Below are positions 8,157-16,779 of a DNA stretch of 38,474 nucleotides, piece by piece. Under the pieces are notes generated by a model that made no database searches, had not been told where the DNA came from, and saw only the letters and a program-made list of their open reading frames with translations. The stretch spans positions 1 to 38,474 of the forward strand of contig DEIK01000022.1 of assembly GCA_002352425.1 (NCBI GenBank). Reading direction: 5' to 3'. The DNA comes from Rhodobacteraceae bacterium UBA2776 (GTDB lineage Bacteria; Pseudomonadota; Alphaproteobacteria; Rhodobacterales; Rhodobacteraceae). The translations under genes and the position numbers were made by a program. Each line of letters starts with the position of its first letter. The stretch's first letter is position 1.

Positions 8157-8810
8157 ATGCCCGAAGTGATATTCCCCGGCCCCGAAGGGCGGCTCGAAGG
8201 CCGTTACCATCCGCAAAAGGCCAAAGACGCGCCAATTGCCATCGTTTTGCACCCGCATCCGCAGTTTGGCGGCACGATGAACAATCGGCTGGTTTATAAT
8301 CTGCATTACACGTTTTACAACATGGGCTTCACCGTGTTGCGCTTCAATTTCCGTGGCGTTGGCCGCTCGCAGGGTGAATATGACCAAGGTGTTGGCGAAT
8401 TGTCTGATGCGGCTTCGGCGCTGGACTACTTGCAAACCCTGAACCCGAATTCCAAGCATTGCTGGGTGGCGGGCTTTTCGTTTGGTGCGTGGATCGGCAT
8501 GCAACTGCTGATGCGCCGCCCTGAAATCACCGGCTTTATCTCGGTGTCACCACCGGCCAATATGTATGACTTCAGCTTCCTTGCGCCCTGTCCGGCTTCC
8601 GGCCTGATCATCAACGGTTCCGCCGACCGTGTTGCCCCGCCGCAAGACACCGACATTCTGGTCGATAAGTTGCACGAGCAAAAAGGCATCACCATCACCC
8701 ATCAGGAAATCGAAGGCTCTGGCCATTTCTTTGAGGATGATCACATGGACACGTTACAAGGCAGTGTCGAAACCTACGTGCGTCGCCGTTTGACTGAAAC
8801 CACAAGGTAG
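8157..8810 (+). CDS. Alpha/beta hydrolase (COG2945-like)
   Basis: Cytosolic alpha/beta-hydrolase fold protein of 217 aa without signal peptide. The HPHPQFGGTMNN block (residues 32-43) is characteristic of the COG2945 type. The presumed catalytic triad is Ser108 in GFSFG, Asp157 in NGSADRVAPP and His190 in EGSGHFF. The gene starts at an ATG preceded by AAGGA seven bases upstream. It is divergent from iscR and is followed seven bases later by a small conserved-looking gene, which may be co-transcribed. The substrate is unknown; members of this group are general esterase-like hydrolases. Confidence 0.85.
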   Translation: MPEVIFPGPEGRLEGRYHPQKAKDAPIAIVLHPHPQFGGTMNNRLVYNLHYTFYNMGFTVLRFNFRGVGRSQGEYDQGVGELSDAASALDYLQTLNPNSKHCWVAGFSFGAWIGMQLLMRRPEITGFISVSPPANMYDFSFLAPCPASGLIINGSADRVAPPQDTDILVDKLHEQKGITITHQEIEGSGHFFEDDHMDTLQGSVETYVRRRLTETTR

Positions 8811-8817
8811 AATTGAT

Positions 8818-9039
8818 ATGGGTGTTGTAGAAGATCTGGCCGACGCATTGGCCGTCGACTCTTTGAATGCAGAAGCCGAAACCGGCGATGATTTGTTGGT
8901 TGATAAGGTGTCCGAAATCCTTGGTGCGGATTCCGTCACCACACAAGAGGCCTTTTTGACGGCCATTCGTGTGCGCAAAGCCGACAGACGCGCACGGATC
9001 TATCTGGACAAACGGTTGGGCAAGGATCCGGCCGGATAA
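8818..9039 (+). CDS. Small acidic protein of unknown function
   Basis: A 73-aa protein that I do not recognise as a named family. The first part is acidic and helical (VVEDLADALAVDSLNAEAETGDDLLVDKVSEILG), the second basic (VRKADRRARIYLDKRLGKDPAG), with no cysteine and no membrane segment. It starts seven bases after the hydrolase stop, with AAGG just before the start, so it is probably co-transcribed with that gene. The charge layout and codon use are those of a real protein rather than a chance frame. Proteins of this size and pattern appear in related genomes as hypothetical; that is recollection, not a search. Confidence 0.7.
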   Translation: MGVVEDLADALAVDSLNAEAETGDDLLVDKVSEILGADSVTTQEAFLTAIRVRKADRRARIYLDKRLGKDPAG

Positions 9040-9128
9040 CGCCGACCCCCGCAAAGTTTATTTCGACAGAAAACGCCCCCTCGGCCGTTCAACACCCAAT
9101 GTAAACGCGCAAACAGGGGGGAACCACT

Positions 9129-10028
9129 ATGTCGCCATTCTTGAACCGCCGCCGACAGACCTTGAAACTGGCGGCGATGTTGGTTGCGTTTTGTTTGAAC
9201 TTGCTGCCATTTACAGTTGCGGCGCAAAACCTGCAAAAATCGACCCACCCTTACATCGCCAATTTGGGCAGCCAATCGCCGCAACTGGATGTTTACCGGA
9301 TGGGGGCGACCCGCAACGCAGCTGTTTTAATCTATGTCCATGGTGGCGCATGGACCCTTGGTTCGAAATCCGCGGTCCATGATATGCCCGTACATTTCAC
9401 GCAACAGGGTTTTGTGTTTGTCTCGGTTGATTATCGCCTTGTGCCAAGGGTCGGCGTGCAGGATCAATTGGGCGACATTGACAATGCGCTTGGTTGGATC
9501 ACGCAAAACATCACCCGTTTTGGCGGCAACCCATCAAACCTGCACCTAATGGGCCATTCCGCGGGCGCGCATCTGGTGGCCATGACGGGTGTTGCCCCAC
9601 AAACCACAGCAAAACGACTGATCCGACAAGGCGCGCTGCGCAGTGTGATCGCCAATGACACGCATGCCTATGATCTGCCGCGTATTGCCGCGCAATCCCG
9701 TGGTAACACGCTGCCAAAGCTGTACAGGCGTGTTTTCGGCCATGACCGCGCCTTTTGGCAGGCCATGTCACCGATCCATCACCTAGACAGTTCGCGTACA
9801 AACACCGGTTCCCTGCCCGCTTTCTTGTTGCTCTATTCTGGCGCGGGCAATGGGGCCACCCGACAAGATTTCGCACGTGATTTTGCCAGAGCATTGCGCA
9901 AATCCGGTGCACAAACCACGCTGTTTGATGGGCGACGCTATAGCCACCGCGAGATCAACAATCGCATCGGACGGGCCCCCGACCTGACCTCTGCCATTGA
10001 CGGCTTTCTGGCGCAACAGCAAGAATAG
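9129..10028 (+). CDS. Secreted alpha/beta hydrolase (esterase/lipase-like)
   Basis: A 299-aa exported hydrolase. An N-terminal signal peptide is visible (basic RRRQTLK, then a hydrophobic run, cleavage probably after AVAA-type residues near 32), so it likely acts in the periplasm. HGGAW (71-75) is the oxyanion-hole motif of the hormone-sensitive-lipase and kynurenine-formamidase-like group, GHSAG (142-146) holds the nucleophile Ser144, and His273 in YSHREINN fits the catalytic histidine. The segment where the acid residue normally sits reads LLYSGAGNGATRQ, with no obvious aspartate, so the third triad member is uncertain. A strong ribosome-binding site (GGGGGGAA) precedes the ATG. The substrate is unknown. 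Confidence 0.85.
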   Translation: MSPFLNRRRQTLKLAAMLVAFCLNLLPFTVAAQNLQKSTHPYIANLGSQSPQLDVYRMGATRNAAVLIYVHGGAWTLGSKSAVHDMPVHFTQQGFVFVSVDYRLVPRVGVQDQLGDIDNALGWITQNITRFGGNPSNLHLMGHSAGAHLVAMTGVAPQTTAKRLIRQGALRSVIANDTHAYDLPRIAAQSRGNTLPKLYRRVFGHDRAFWQAMSPIHHLDSSRTNTGSLPAFLLLYSGAGNGATRQDFARDFARALRKSGAQTTLFDGRRYSHREINNRIGRAPDLTSAIDGFLAQQQE

Positions 10029-10037
10029 TTCTCATTT

Positions 10038-10055
10038 TGTATACATTTGCATACA
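10038..10055. promoter_or_regulatory. Inverted repeat upstream of icd, possible operator
   Basis: TGTATACATTTGCATACA is an 18-base imperfect palindrome (TGTAT and ATACA arms), and its first eight bases are themselves palindromic. It lies 68 bases before the icd start. TGTATACA-like sites resemble GntR-family operators, but no regulator gene is next to it, so the role is a guess. Confidence 0.3.
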
Positions 10056-10122
10056 GACTTTCCTCTCCAAGTATTTTGCGCTAAAAGGCCCCAAGTGATT
10101 CACACAAATCAAAGAGGCCACT

Positions 10123-11331
10123 ATGACCAAAATCAAGGTAGAGAACCCCGTTGTCGAATTAGACGGCGACGAAATGACCCGCATCATCTGGGACTTCATC
10201 AAAAAGAAGTTGATCCTGCCTTATCTGGATCTGGACCTGAAATACTACGATCTGGGCATGGAAGTGCGCGACGAAACCAATGACCAAATCACCATTGATG
10301 CGGCCCACGCGATCCAAAAATACGGCGTTGGCGTTAAATGTGCGACCATCACACCGGACGAGCAGCGCGTCGAGGAATTTGGTCTGAAAGAAATGTGGCG
10401 CTCGCCAAACGGCACCATCCGCAACATTCTGGGTGGCGTTGTTTTCCGCGCACCGATCATTTGTAAAAACGTACCGCGCCTTGTGCCGGGCTGGACAGAT
10501 CCAATTGTCATCGGCCGCCACGCCTTTGGTGACCAATACAAAGCCACCGATTTCCTCTACCCTGGCCCCGGTAAGCTTTCGATGAAATTCGTTGGTGAAG
10601 ATGGCGAAATCATTGAGCGCGAAGTTTATGACGCCCCATCTGCGGGTGTATTCATGGGCATGTACAACCGCGACGACAGCATCCGTGATTTCGCGCGTGC
10701 CTCGTTGAACTACGGTTTGAACCTTGGCTGGCCTGTGTACCTGTCGACCAAGAACACCATCCTGAAAGCCTATGACGGCCGCTTTAAGGACCTGTTCCAA
10801 GAAGTGTTCGACGCTGAATTTGCTGACAAATTCGCCAAAGCCGGCATCACCTATGAGCACCGCCTGATCGACGACATGGTTGCGGCGGCGATGAAATGGT
10901 CTGGCAAATTTGTCTGGGCTTGTAAAAACTACGACGGCGACGTGCAGTCCGATACGGTTGCGCAGGGCTTTGGTTCGCTGGGTCTGATGACCAGCCAGCT
11001 GATGACGCCAGATGGACAGGTTGTTGAGGCCGAAGCCGCCCACGGCACCGTGACGCGCCACTTCCGTCAACATCAAAAAGGCGAAGCGACGTCGACCAAC
11101 TCGATCGCCTCGATCTATGCGTGGACCGGTGGTCTGAAGCACCGTGCCAAACTGGATAGCAACGCTCAGTTGATGAGCTTTGCCGAAACGCTGGAACGCG
11201 TGGTGGTCGACACGGTTGAGAGCGGCTCGATGACCAAAGACTTGGCCCTGTTGGTTGGTCCTGAGCAAAAATGGCTCACCACCGAAGGGTTCTTGGAAGC
11301 GGTTGATACGAACCTGAACAAGGCCATGTAG
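10123..11331 (+). CDS. icd: NADP-dependent isocitrate dehydrogenase
   Basis: Converts isocitrate to 2-oxoglutarate and CO2 with NADP+ in the TCA cycle. The 402-aa product belongs to the eukaryote-like subfamily common in alphaproteobacteria: it opens KVENPVVELDGDEMTRIIW, has the substrate-binding SPNGTIRN serine and arginines, the catalytic lysine and aspartate region (HRLIDDMVAAAMKWSG, then DVQSDTVAQGFGSLG) and the NADP-binding AHGTVTRHFRQHQKG block. AGAGG precedes the ATG at good spacing. It is a single-gene unit: a strong terminator follows 24 bases after the stop. A possible operator lies upstream. The call is secure. Confidence 0.97.
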   Translation: MTKIKVENPVVELDGDEMTRIIWDFIKKKLILPYLDLDLKYYDLGMEVRDETNDQITIDAAHAIQKYGVGVKCATITPDEQRVEEFGLKEMWRSPNGTIRNILGGVVFRAPIICKNVPRLVPGWTDPIVIGRHAFGDQYKATDFLYPGPGKLSMKFVGEDGEIIEREVYDAPSAGVFMGMYNRDDSIRDFARASLNYGLNLGWPVYLSTKNTILKAYDGRFKDLFQEVFDAEFADKFAKAGITYEHRLIDDMVAAAMKWSGKFVWACKNYDGDVQSDTVAQGFGSLGLMTSQLMTPDGQVVEAEAAHGTVTRHFRQHQKGEATSTNSIASIYAWTGGLKHRAKLDSNAQLMSFAETLERVVVDTVESGSMTKDLALLVGPEQKWLTTEGFLEAVDTNLNKAM

Positions 11332-11354
11332 TTTTGTTGACTAAATGACGGATC

Positions 11355-11382
11355 AAGGGCAGTCTTTTGGCTGCCCTTTTTT
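11355..11382 (+). terminator. Rho-independent terminator after icd
   Basis: The arms AAGGGCAG and CTGCCCTT pair perfectly around an eight-base loop and are followed by a run of T. It lies 24 bases after the icd stop and just before the SMR gene, so it should separate the two transcripts. Confidence 0.85.
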
Positions 11383-11399
11383 CATGCCGGAGCCCGCAA

Positions 11400-11735
11400 A
11401 TGCAACTCGCCTACATCTACTTGTTTTTCGCCATCTTGGCCGAAACCATCGGCACCATGGCGCTGCAAGCAAGCCAACAATTCACTCGTTTAGGCCCGGT
11501 CCTCCTCTTGGTCGTCACCTATGGTTTGTCGTTCTATCTGATGGCGCTGGCGTTGCGGACTATGAATTTGGGCGTGGTCTATGCGATCTGGTCCGGCCTT
11601 GGCATCGTGTTTATCGCTGCACTTGCCTATCTGGTTTACGGTCAAAAGCTGGATCTGCCTGCACTCATCGGGTTGGGCATGATTATTGGCGGAATTGTCA
11701 TCATTCACTTGTTTTCCAACACCGCGACCCATTAA
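11400..11735 (+). CDS. SMR-family small multidrug/quaternary amine transporter
   Basis: A 111-aa inner-membrane protein with four predicted helices, the size and shape of the small multidrug resistance (EmrE/SugE) family, which exchange protons for cationic drugs or guanidinium-type compounds. The essential membrane glutamate is present (FAILAETIGT, E15, equivalent to E14 of EmrE), and the GVVYAIWSGLGI segment in helix 3 matches the family, as does the final IIGGIVIIHL helix. I start at MQLAYIYLFF (11400); the open frame to 11367 runs through the icd terminator and is not protein-like. Substrate class (drug or guanidinium) cannot be decided here. Confidence 0.9.
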   Translation: MQLAYIYLFFAILAETIGTMALQASQQFTRLGPVLLLVVTYGLSFYLMALALRTMNLGVVYAIWSGLGIVFIAALAYLVYGQKLDLPALIGLGMIIGGIVIIHLFSNTATH

Positions 11736-11798
11736 AGGCTGGCCATCAGGTAAATTGCCCTGTATGGGCCGCTCAAACATCCCAAAAAGGCTGAACTT

Positions 11799-13619
11799 AT
11801 GGACCTGCGTAATATCGCTATTATCGCCCACGTTGACCACGGCAAAACGACCCTGGTTGACGAAATGCTGAAACAATCCGGTAACTATCGTGAAAACGAG
11901 GAAACCGTTGAGCGCGCTATGGACAGCAATGATCTGGAACGCGAGCGTGGCATTACCATTTTCGCCAAGCCCACATCTGTGGTTTGGAACAACACCCGTA
12001 TCAACATCGTTGACACCCCGGGCCACGCCGATTTCGGTGGCGAGGTGGAGCGCATCTTGTCGATGGTTGACGGTGTTGTGTTGTTGGTGGACGCGGCCGA
12101 AGGCCCGATGCCGCAAACCAAATTCGTGACCAGCAAGGCGCTGGCGCTTGGCCTGCGCCCGATTGTTGTGTTGAACAAGGTTGATAAGGGCGACGCCGAA
12201 CCTGACCGTGCGCTGGACGAAGTGTTCGACCTGATCGCCAGCTTGGACGCAACCGATGAGCAGCTGGATTTCCCATCCATGTATGCCTCTGGCCGTTCCG
12301 GCTGGGCCGATTTGGAGTTGGACGGTGATCGTAAAAATCTGGACGCACTGTTTGATCTGATCGTCGAGCATGTCCCTGCTCCCAAACAAATCGCCAACCA
12401 AGGCCAGCCGTTCTCCATGCTGGCCACCACGCTTGGCGCTGACCCTTTCATTGGCCGCCTGCTGACCGGTCGCGTTGAAACTGGTACGCTGAAAGTTGGC
12501 GAAACCGTCAAGGCGCTCAGCCGTGATGGTACCAAGATCGAACAGTTCCGCGCCACCAAAATTCTGGCCTTCCGCGGATTGGAGCAAAACCCGATTGATG
12601 TTGCCGAAGCCGGTGACATCGTCTCGATCGCGGGCATGTCCACCGCAACCGTTGCAGACACGCTCTGCGCGGTTGAGGTCGACACGGCCATTCCGGCCCA
12701 GCCGATTGATCCGCCCACCATTACCGTGACCTTTGGCATCAACGACTCGCCCTTGGCTGGCCGTGATGGCAAAAAAGTCCAAAGCCGTGTCATCCGTGAC
12801 CGTTTGATGAAAGAAGCCGAAAGCAACGTCGCCATCAAAATCACCGACACCCCGGGCGGCGACGCTTTTGAGGTGGCTGGCCGTGGCGAGCTGCAAATGG
12901 GCGTTCTGGTTGAAAACATGCGCCGTGAAGGTTTCGAGCTGTCTATCTCGCGCCCACAGGTGTTGTTCCAAGAGATCGACGGCGTCAAATGCGAACCGAT
13001 CGAGGAAGTCACCATCGACGTGGATGATGAGTATTCTGGCGTTGTGATCGAAAAACTGACAGGCCCACGCAAAGGGTCCTTGGCCGAGATGAAGCCCGCA
13101 GGTGCAGGCAAAACTCGCATCATTGGTCATGTGCCATCACGCGGATTGATCGGCTACCACGGCGAATTTATGACCGACACACGCGGCACAGGCGTTTTGA
13201 ACCGTGTGTTCCACGATTGGGCTCCGCACAAAGGGTCGATCCCCGGCCGTCGCGCTGGTGTTCTGATTTCAATGGAAAGCGGCGTGTCTGTTGCATACGC
13301 CTTGTTCAACCTAGAGGACCGTGGCCGCATGTTTATTGGCGCCCAAGAGCAGGTCTATACCGGTATGATCATTGGTCAGCACACCCGCGAGAATGATCTG
13401 GAAGTGAACCCGCTGAAGGGCAAAAAACTGTCCAACGTACGTGCATCGGGCACGGATGAGGCCGTACGCCTGACCACGCCGGTCACCCTGTCACTAGAAG
13501 AATGCATCGCCTATATCGACAATGACGAACTGGTCGAAGTGACGCCAACTTCGGTTCGGATGCGCAAACGCTATCTGGACCCACATGAACGCAAGCGTGC
13601 CTCGCGTTCCGAGGGATAA
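11799..13619 (+). CDS. typA: Ribosome-associated translational GTPase TypA/BipA
   Basis: GTPase of the EF-G-like family that acts on the ribosome under stress and in large-subunit assembly. The 606-aa product has the expected length. G-motifs are AHVDHGKTT (residues 10-18), the switch I RGITIFAK, DTPGHADFGGE, NKVDKGD and the later EF-G-like domains ending in SVRMRKRYLDPHERKRASR, the TypA-specific C-terminus. AAGG lies eight bases before the ATG. A terminator follows directly. The complementary strand also stays open over much of this gene, but it encodes no recognisable protein. Confidence 0.97.
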   Translation: MDLRNIAIIAHVDHGKTTLVDEMLKQSGNYRENEETVERAMDSNDLERERGITIFAKPTSVVWNNTRINIVDTPGHADFGGEVERILSMVDGVVLLVDAAEGPMPQTKFVTSKALALGLRPIVVLNKVDKGDAEPDRALDEVFDLIASLDATDEQLDFPSMYASGRSGWADLELDGDRKNLDALFDLIVEHVPAPKQIANQGQPFSMLATTLGADPFIGRLLTGRVETGTLKVGETVKALSRDGTKIEQFRATKILAFRGLEQNPIDVAEAGDIVSIAGMSTATVADTLCAVEVDTAIPAQPIDPPTITVTFGINDSPLAGRDGKKVQSRVIRDRLMKEAESNVAIKITDTPGGDAFEVAGRGELQMGVLVENMRREGFELSISRPQVLFQEIDGVKCEPIEEVTIDVDDEYSGVVIEKLTGPRKGSLAEMKPAGAGKTRIIGHVPSRGLIGYHGEFMTDTRGTGVLNRVFHDWAPHKGSIPGRRAGVLISMESGVSVAYALFNLEDRGRMFIGAQEQVYTGMIIGQHTRENDLEVNPLKGKKLSNVRASGTDEAVRLTTPVTLSLEECIAYIDNDELVEVTPTSVRMRKRYLDPHERKRASRSEG

Positions 13620-13636
13620 AGCCAAAGACATTCCAT

Positions 13637-13674
13637 AAAAAAGGCCGGTCCCAATCACGGGGTCGGCCTTTTTT
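13637..13674. terminator. Terminator between typA and the convergent gene
   Basis: AAAAAAGGCCG pairs with CGGCCTTTTTT across a partly paired inner stem. It has A-run and T-run on the two sides, so it can work in both directions, which fits its place between convergent typA and the DUF1330-type gene. Confidence 0.85.
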
Positions 13675-13696
13675 GTTGCCAAAGTCTCAGCGCCGC

Positions 13697-13981
13697 TTAG
13701 GCTTCTTCGACAATCACCAAATCGCGCTCGCTGGCCTCTTTGGCATGGCTTAACGCCTCTTGATACATGTCTGAACGGTAACAGGTCTCGGCGGCTTCCA
13801 AGCTGGGAAAACGCGCCAAAACATTGCGTGCACGATCACGGCCTTCCAGCTGTACGTATTTGCCTCCACGTGCCAAAAACACGCCGCCATGCGCCGCAAT
13901 CGCCTTGGTCGCGATGGCAGCGTATTTGCCGTAAGCCTCTTCGTCGGTCACTTTGACATTCGCAATCCAGTAAGCACCCAT
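13697..13981 (-). CDS. DUF1330-family protein
   Basis: A 94-aa cytosolic protein of the DUF1330 family, a dimeric alpha/beta-barrel (ferredoxin-like) fold of unknown activity. The typical pattern is clear: YWIANVKVTDEEAYGKYA, then AHGGVFLARGGKYVQLEG, ARFPSLEAAETCYRSDMYQEA and a short polar end. I choose the ATG at 13981 because it gives the family N-terminus and has AAGGA nine bases upstream; the longer open frame overlaps alaS. It begins four bases after the alaS stop, so it is probably translated from the alaS transcript. Confidence 0.88.
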   Translation of the reverse strand: MGAYWIANVKVTDEEAYGKYAAIATKAIAAHGGVFLARGGKYVQLEGRDRARNVLARFPSLEAAETCYRSDMYQEALSHAKEASERDLVIVEEA

Positions 13982-13985
13982 TTTG

Positions 13986-16649
13986 TTATCCTTCCAAAAT
14001 TTTCTCGGCTGCGGTGATCGCTGCAGTCGCATTTTCTACATCCTTACCGCCACCTTGGGCCATATCCGCACGGCCACCGCCGCCAACACCGCCCAATTCG
14101 GCCACGGCCGCTTTGACAATATCCACGGCAGAAATTTGCCCCGTCAGATCATCGCTGACACCCGCCGCCACGGCAGCCTTGCCACCCGTGTCGGCAATCA
14201 ACAAAACAGCACCAGATCCAATCCGTGTCTTATGTTCATCAATCAAGCCGCGCAAATCCTTGCCACTGACACCTTCCAGAACTTGAGCAACGAATTTGAT
14301 GCCATTGATTTCTTTAGCATCTTGACCTTCAGCCTGCCCTGCGCCGCCCCCCATCGCCAATTCACGGCGCAATTGTGCGACTTCGTTTTGTAGAGCTTTG
14401 CGCTCATCCATCAACGCTTTAACCCGCGCTGACACCTCAGCAGGCTGCGCCTTCAGCAGACCGGCCACTTGCGACAGGGCTTGTTCTTGCGCGGCCAAAT
14501 GCTCTAACGCTGCAGCCCCGGTTAAGGCTTCGATCCGACGCACACCAGCAGAAGACGCGCTGTCGCCCAACAAGGTGAACAGCCCGATATCGCCGGTTTG
14601 GCGCACATGTGTACCGCCACAGAGTTCCAGCGAATAGGTGTCACCATCGGTGCCTTTGCCGCTGTCGTTTTGCCGACCCATCGACACCACCCGGACTTCG
14701 TCACCGTATTTTTCGCCAAACAACGCTTGCGCGCCAATGGCGCGGGCATCATCAGGTGTCATAATCCGTGTCTCGACACTGGTATTTTGTCGAATGTACT
14801 CATTCACCTCGGCCTCTACCCTCCGCAACTGTTCGACCGTCAGCGCGCTGTTATGCGAGAAATCAAACCGCAAACGATCCGCCGCATTCAGCGATCCACG
14901 TTGTGCAACATGGTCCCCCAACGCAAGGCGCAAGGCCTCGTGCAACAGATGGGTGGCCGAATGGTTGGCACGAATGGCGCTGCGCCGACTGTGATCGACC
15001 CGCAGCTCTGCCCCCTGCCCGACTTTAACCTCACCTTGGCTGACTTCGGCGATGTGGATGAAAACACCCGCGGCCTTTTTGGTGTCGGTGATTTTGGCCA
15101 TGCCACCATCAACCTTTAGTTCACCACTGTCGCCAACTTGGCCACCGCTTTCGCCATAAAATGGTGTTTGGTTCAAAACGATCTGAACGTTATCACCCTT
15201 TTTCACGGTCTGGACCGCTGCACCGTCTTGCACCAGTGCCAAAACCTGCCCTTCGGCGGTCTCGGTGTCATAGCCCAAAAACTCGCTCGCCCCGTGTTGT
15301 TGAGCCAGATCAAACCAGATCGCCGCATCAGCAGATTCACCTGTTCCAGACCAAGCCGCGCGCGCCTTGGCTTTTTGTGCCTGCATCGCAGTATCGAACC
15401 CGTCCGTGTCCACGCCACGGCCCTTTTCACGCATCGCATCCTGTGTCAAATCCAGCGGAAAACCAAAGGTGTCATACAATTTGAACGCTGCCTCACCAGA
15501 CAGGTCCGCCCCTTCAGGCAAACCGTCCAATTCGTCATCCAACAGCTTTAACCCGCGATCAAGTGTTTGCTTGAAACGGGTTTCTTCTTGATGCAGTGTT
15601 TCTTCGATCAAGGCTTGAGCTTGCCCCAATTCGGGATAAGCCGCGCCCATTTGTTGCACCAATGCCGGCACTAGACGGTGCATCACCGGATCTTTTGCGC
15701 CTAACAAATGCGCATGACGCATGGCGCGACGCATGATGCGACGCAGCACATAGCCACGACCATCATTGCTCGGCATCACGCCGTCGGCCAGCAAGAACGA
15801 GGTCGAACGCAGGTGATCGGCAATCACGCGGTGGTGGGTTTTGCCGGGTCCATCCGGGTCGGTTGATGTCACCTGGGCCGAAGCCTCTATCAGGTTGCGC
15901 ATCAAATCCGTGGCGTAGTTGTCATTGGTGCCCTGCAACAATGCCGCAACCCGTTCAATCCCCATGCCGGTATCAATGGATTGGTTCGGCAGGTTTTCAC
16001 GTGTGCCATCTTCAAATTGTTCATACTGCATGAATACCAGATTCCAGATTTCAACGAAACGATCGCCATCTTCTTCTGCTGTGCCGGGCGGGCCACCCCA
16101 AATGTGGTCGCCGTGGTCATAGAAAATCTCCGAACAGGGCCCGCAAGGTCCCGTTGCCCCCATCGACCAGAAATTGTCGTCCGTGGCGATCCGGATAATT
16201 TTGTCGTCCGAAAGGCCCGCAACCTTTTTCCAAATTGAAGCCGCTTCATCGTCGTCGTGATAGACCGTCACCAATAGTTTTTTTGCATCAATCCCCAGTT
16301 CTTTGGTGATCAATTCCCAGGCAAAGGCAATCGCGTCGTCTTTGAAATAATCCCCGAACGAAAAATTTCCCATCATTTCAAAAAAAGTATGGTGGCGCGC
16401 GGTGTAACCCACGTTGTCCAAATCATTATGCTTGCCACCCGCGCGCACGCATTTTTGCGCGGTAACTGCACGTTTGTAATCACGGGTTTCGACACCTGTG
16501 AACAAGTTTTTGAACTGCACCATGCCGGAATTTGCAAACATCAACGTCGGATCATTGCGCGGCACCAACGGCGAGCTGGGCAAAATCTGATGGCCTTGCT
16601 TACCGTAGTAATTCAGGAATGTGCTTCGGATGTCATTTAGGCTTTGCAT
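13986..16649 (-). CDS. alaS: Alanyl-tRNA synthetase
   Basis: Charges tRNA-Ala with alanine and edits Ser/Gly mischarging. The 887-aa product is full length. Domains in order: class II catalytic core with FFEMMGNFSFGDYFKD and TGPCGPCSEIFYDHG, the tRNA-recognition helical domain, the editing domain with zinc ligands in HSATHLLHEALR and CGGTHVRQTG, and the C-Ala domain with a glycine-rich end (GGVGGGGRADMAQGGG). It is downstream of recA on the same strand, separated by 130 bases that contain a possible terminator. A free-standing AlaX-type editing gene is present elsewhere in the window (33343-34062). Confidence 0.97.
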   Translation of the reverse strand: MQSLNDIRSTFLNYYGKQGHQILPSSPLVPRNDPTLMFANSGMVQFKNLFTGVETRDYKRAVTAQKCVRAGGKHNDLDNVGYTARHHTFFEMMGNFSFGDYFKDDAIAFAWELITKELGIDAKKLLVTVYHDDDEAASIWKKVAGLSDDKIIRIATDDNFWSMGATGPCGPCSEIFYDHGDHIWGGPPGTAEEDGDRFVEIWNLVFMQYEQFEDGTRENLPNQSIDTGMGIERVAALLQGTNDNYATDLMRNLIEASAQVTSTDPDGPGKTHHRVIADHLRSTSFLLADGVMPSNDGRGYVLRRIMRRAMRHAHLLGAKDPVMHRLVPALVQQMGAAYPELGQAQALIEETLHQEETRFKQTLDRGLKLLDDELDGLPEGADLSGEAAFKLYDTFGFPLDLTQDAMREKGRGVDTDGFDTAMQAQKAKARAAWSGTGESADAAIWFDLAQQHGASEFLGYDTETAEGQVLALVQDGAAVQTVKKGDNVQIVLNQTPFYGESGGQVGDSGELKVDGGMAKITDTKKAAGVFIHIAEVSQGEVKVGQGAELRVDHSRRSAIRANHSATHLLHEALRLALGDHVAQRGSLNAADRLRFDFSHNSALTVEQLRRVEAEVNEYIRQNTSVETRIMTPDDARAIGAQALFGEKYGDEVRVVSMGRQNDSGKGTDGDTYSLELCGGTHVRQTGDIGLFTLLGDSASSAGVRRIEALTGAAALEHLAAQEQALSQVAGLLKAQPAEVSARVKALMDERKALQNEVAQLRRELAMGGGAGQAEGQDAKEINGIKFVAQVLEGVSGKDLRGLIDEHKTRIGSGAVLLIADTGGKAAVAAGVSDDLTGQISAVDIVKAAVAELGGVGGGGRADMAQGGGKDVENATAAITAAEKILEG

Positions 16650-16710
16650 ATCAGGCTCTTTGAACAGATTTCGGGTCTATCCCGTTTATCCCTGTCCACG
16701 TCGCCTGTCC

Positions 16711-16749
16711 ACAACAAGAAAGGGCCGCAGCGCATATTGCCCACGGCCC
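16711..16749 (-). terminator. Probable terminator after recA
   Basis: Read on the minus strand, GGGCCG and CGGCCC form a six-pair GC stem with a long inner loop, followed by TTTCTTGTTG. It lies between the recA stop and the alaS start. The stem is short and the T-run interrupted, so efficiency is uncertain. Confidence 0.5.
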
Positions 16750-16779
16750 ATGTCAAAAAAATTCTCGGCTTTTCGTGGA

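Noticed and set aside
11490..13130. A 546-aa protein on the strand opposite typA
   Set aside because: It lies antisense to a secure gene, is rich in His, Gln and Asn as typical shadows are, and has no domain pattern.
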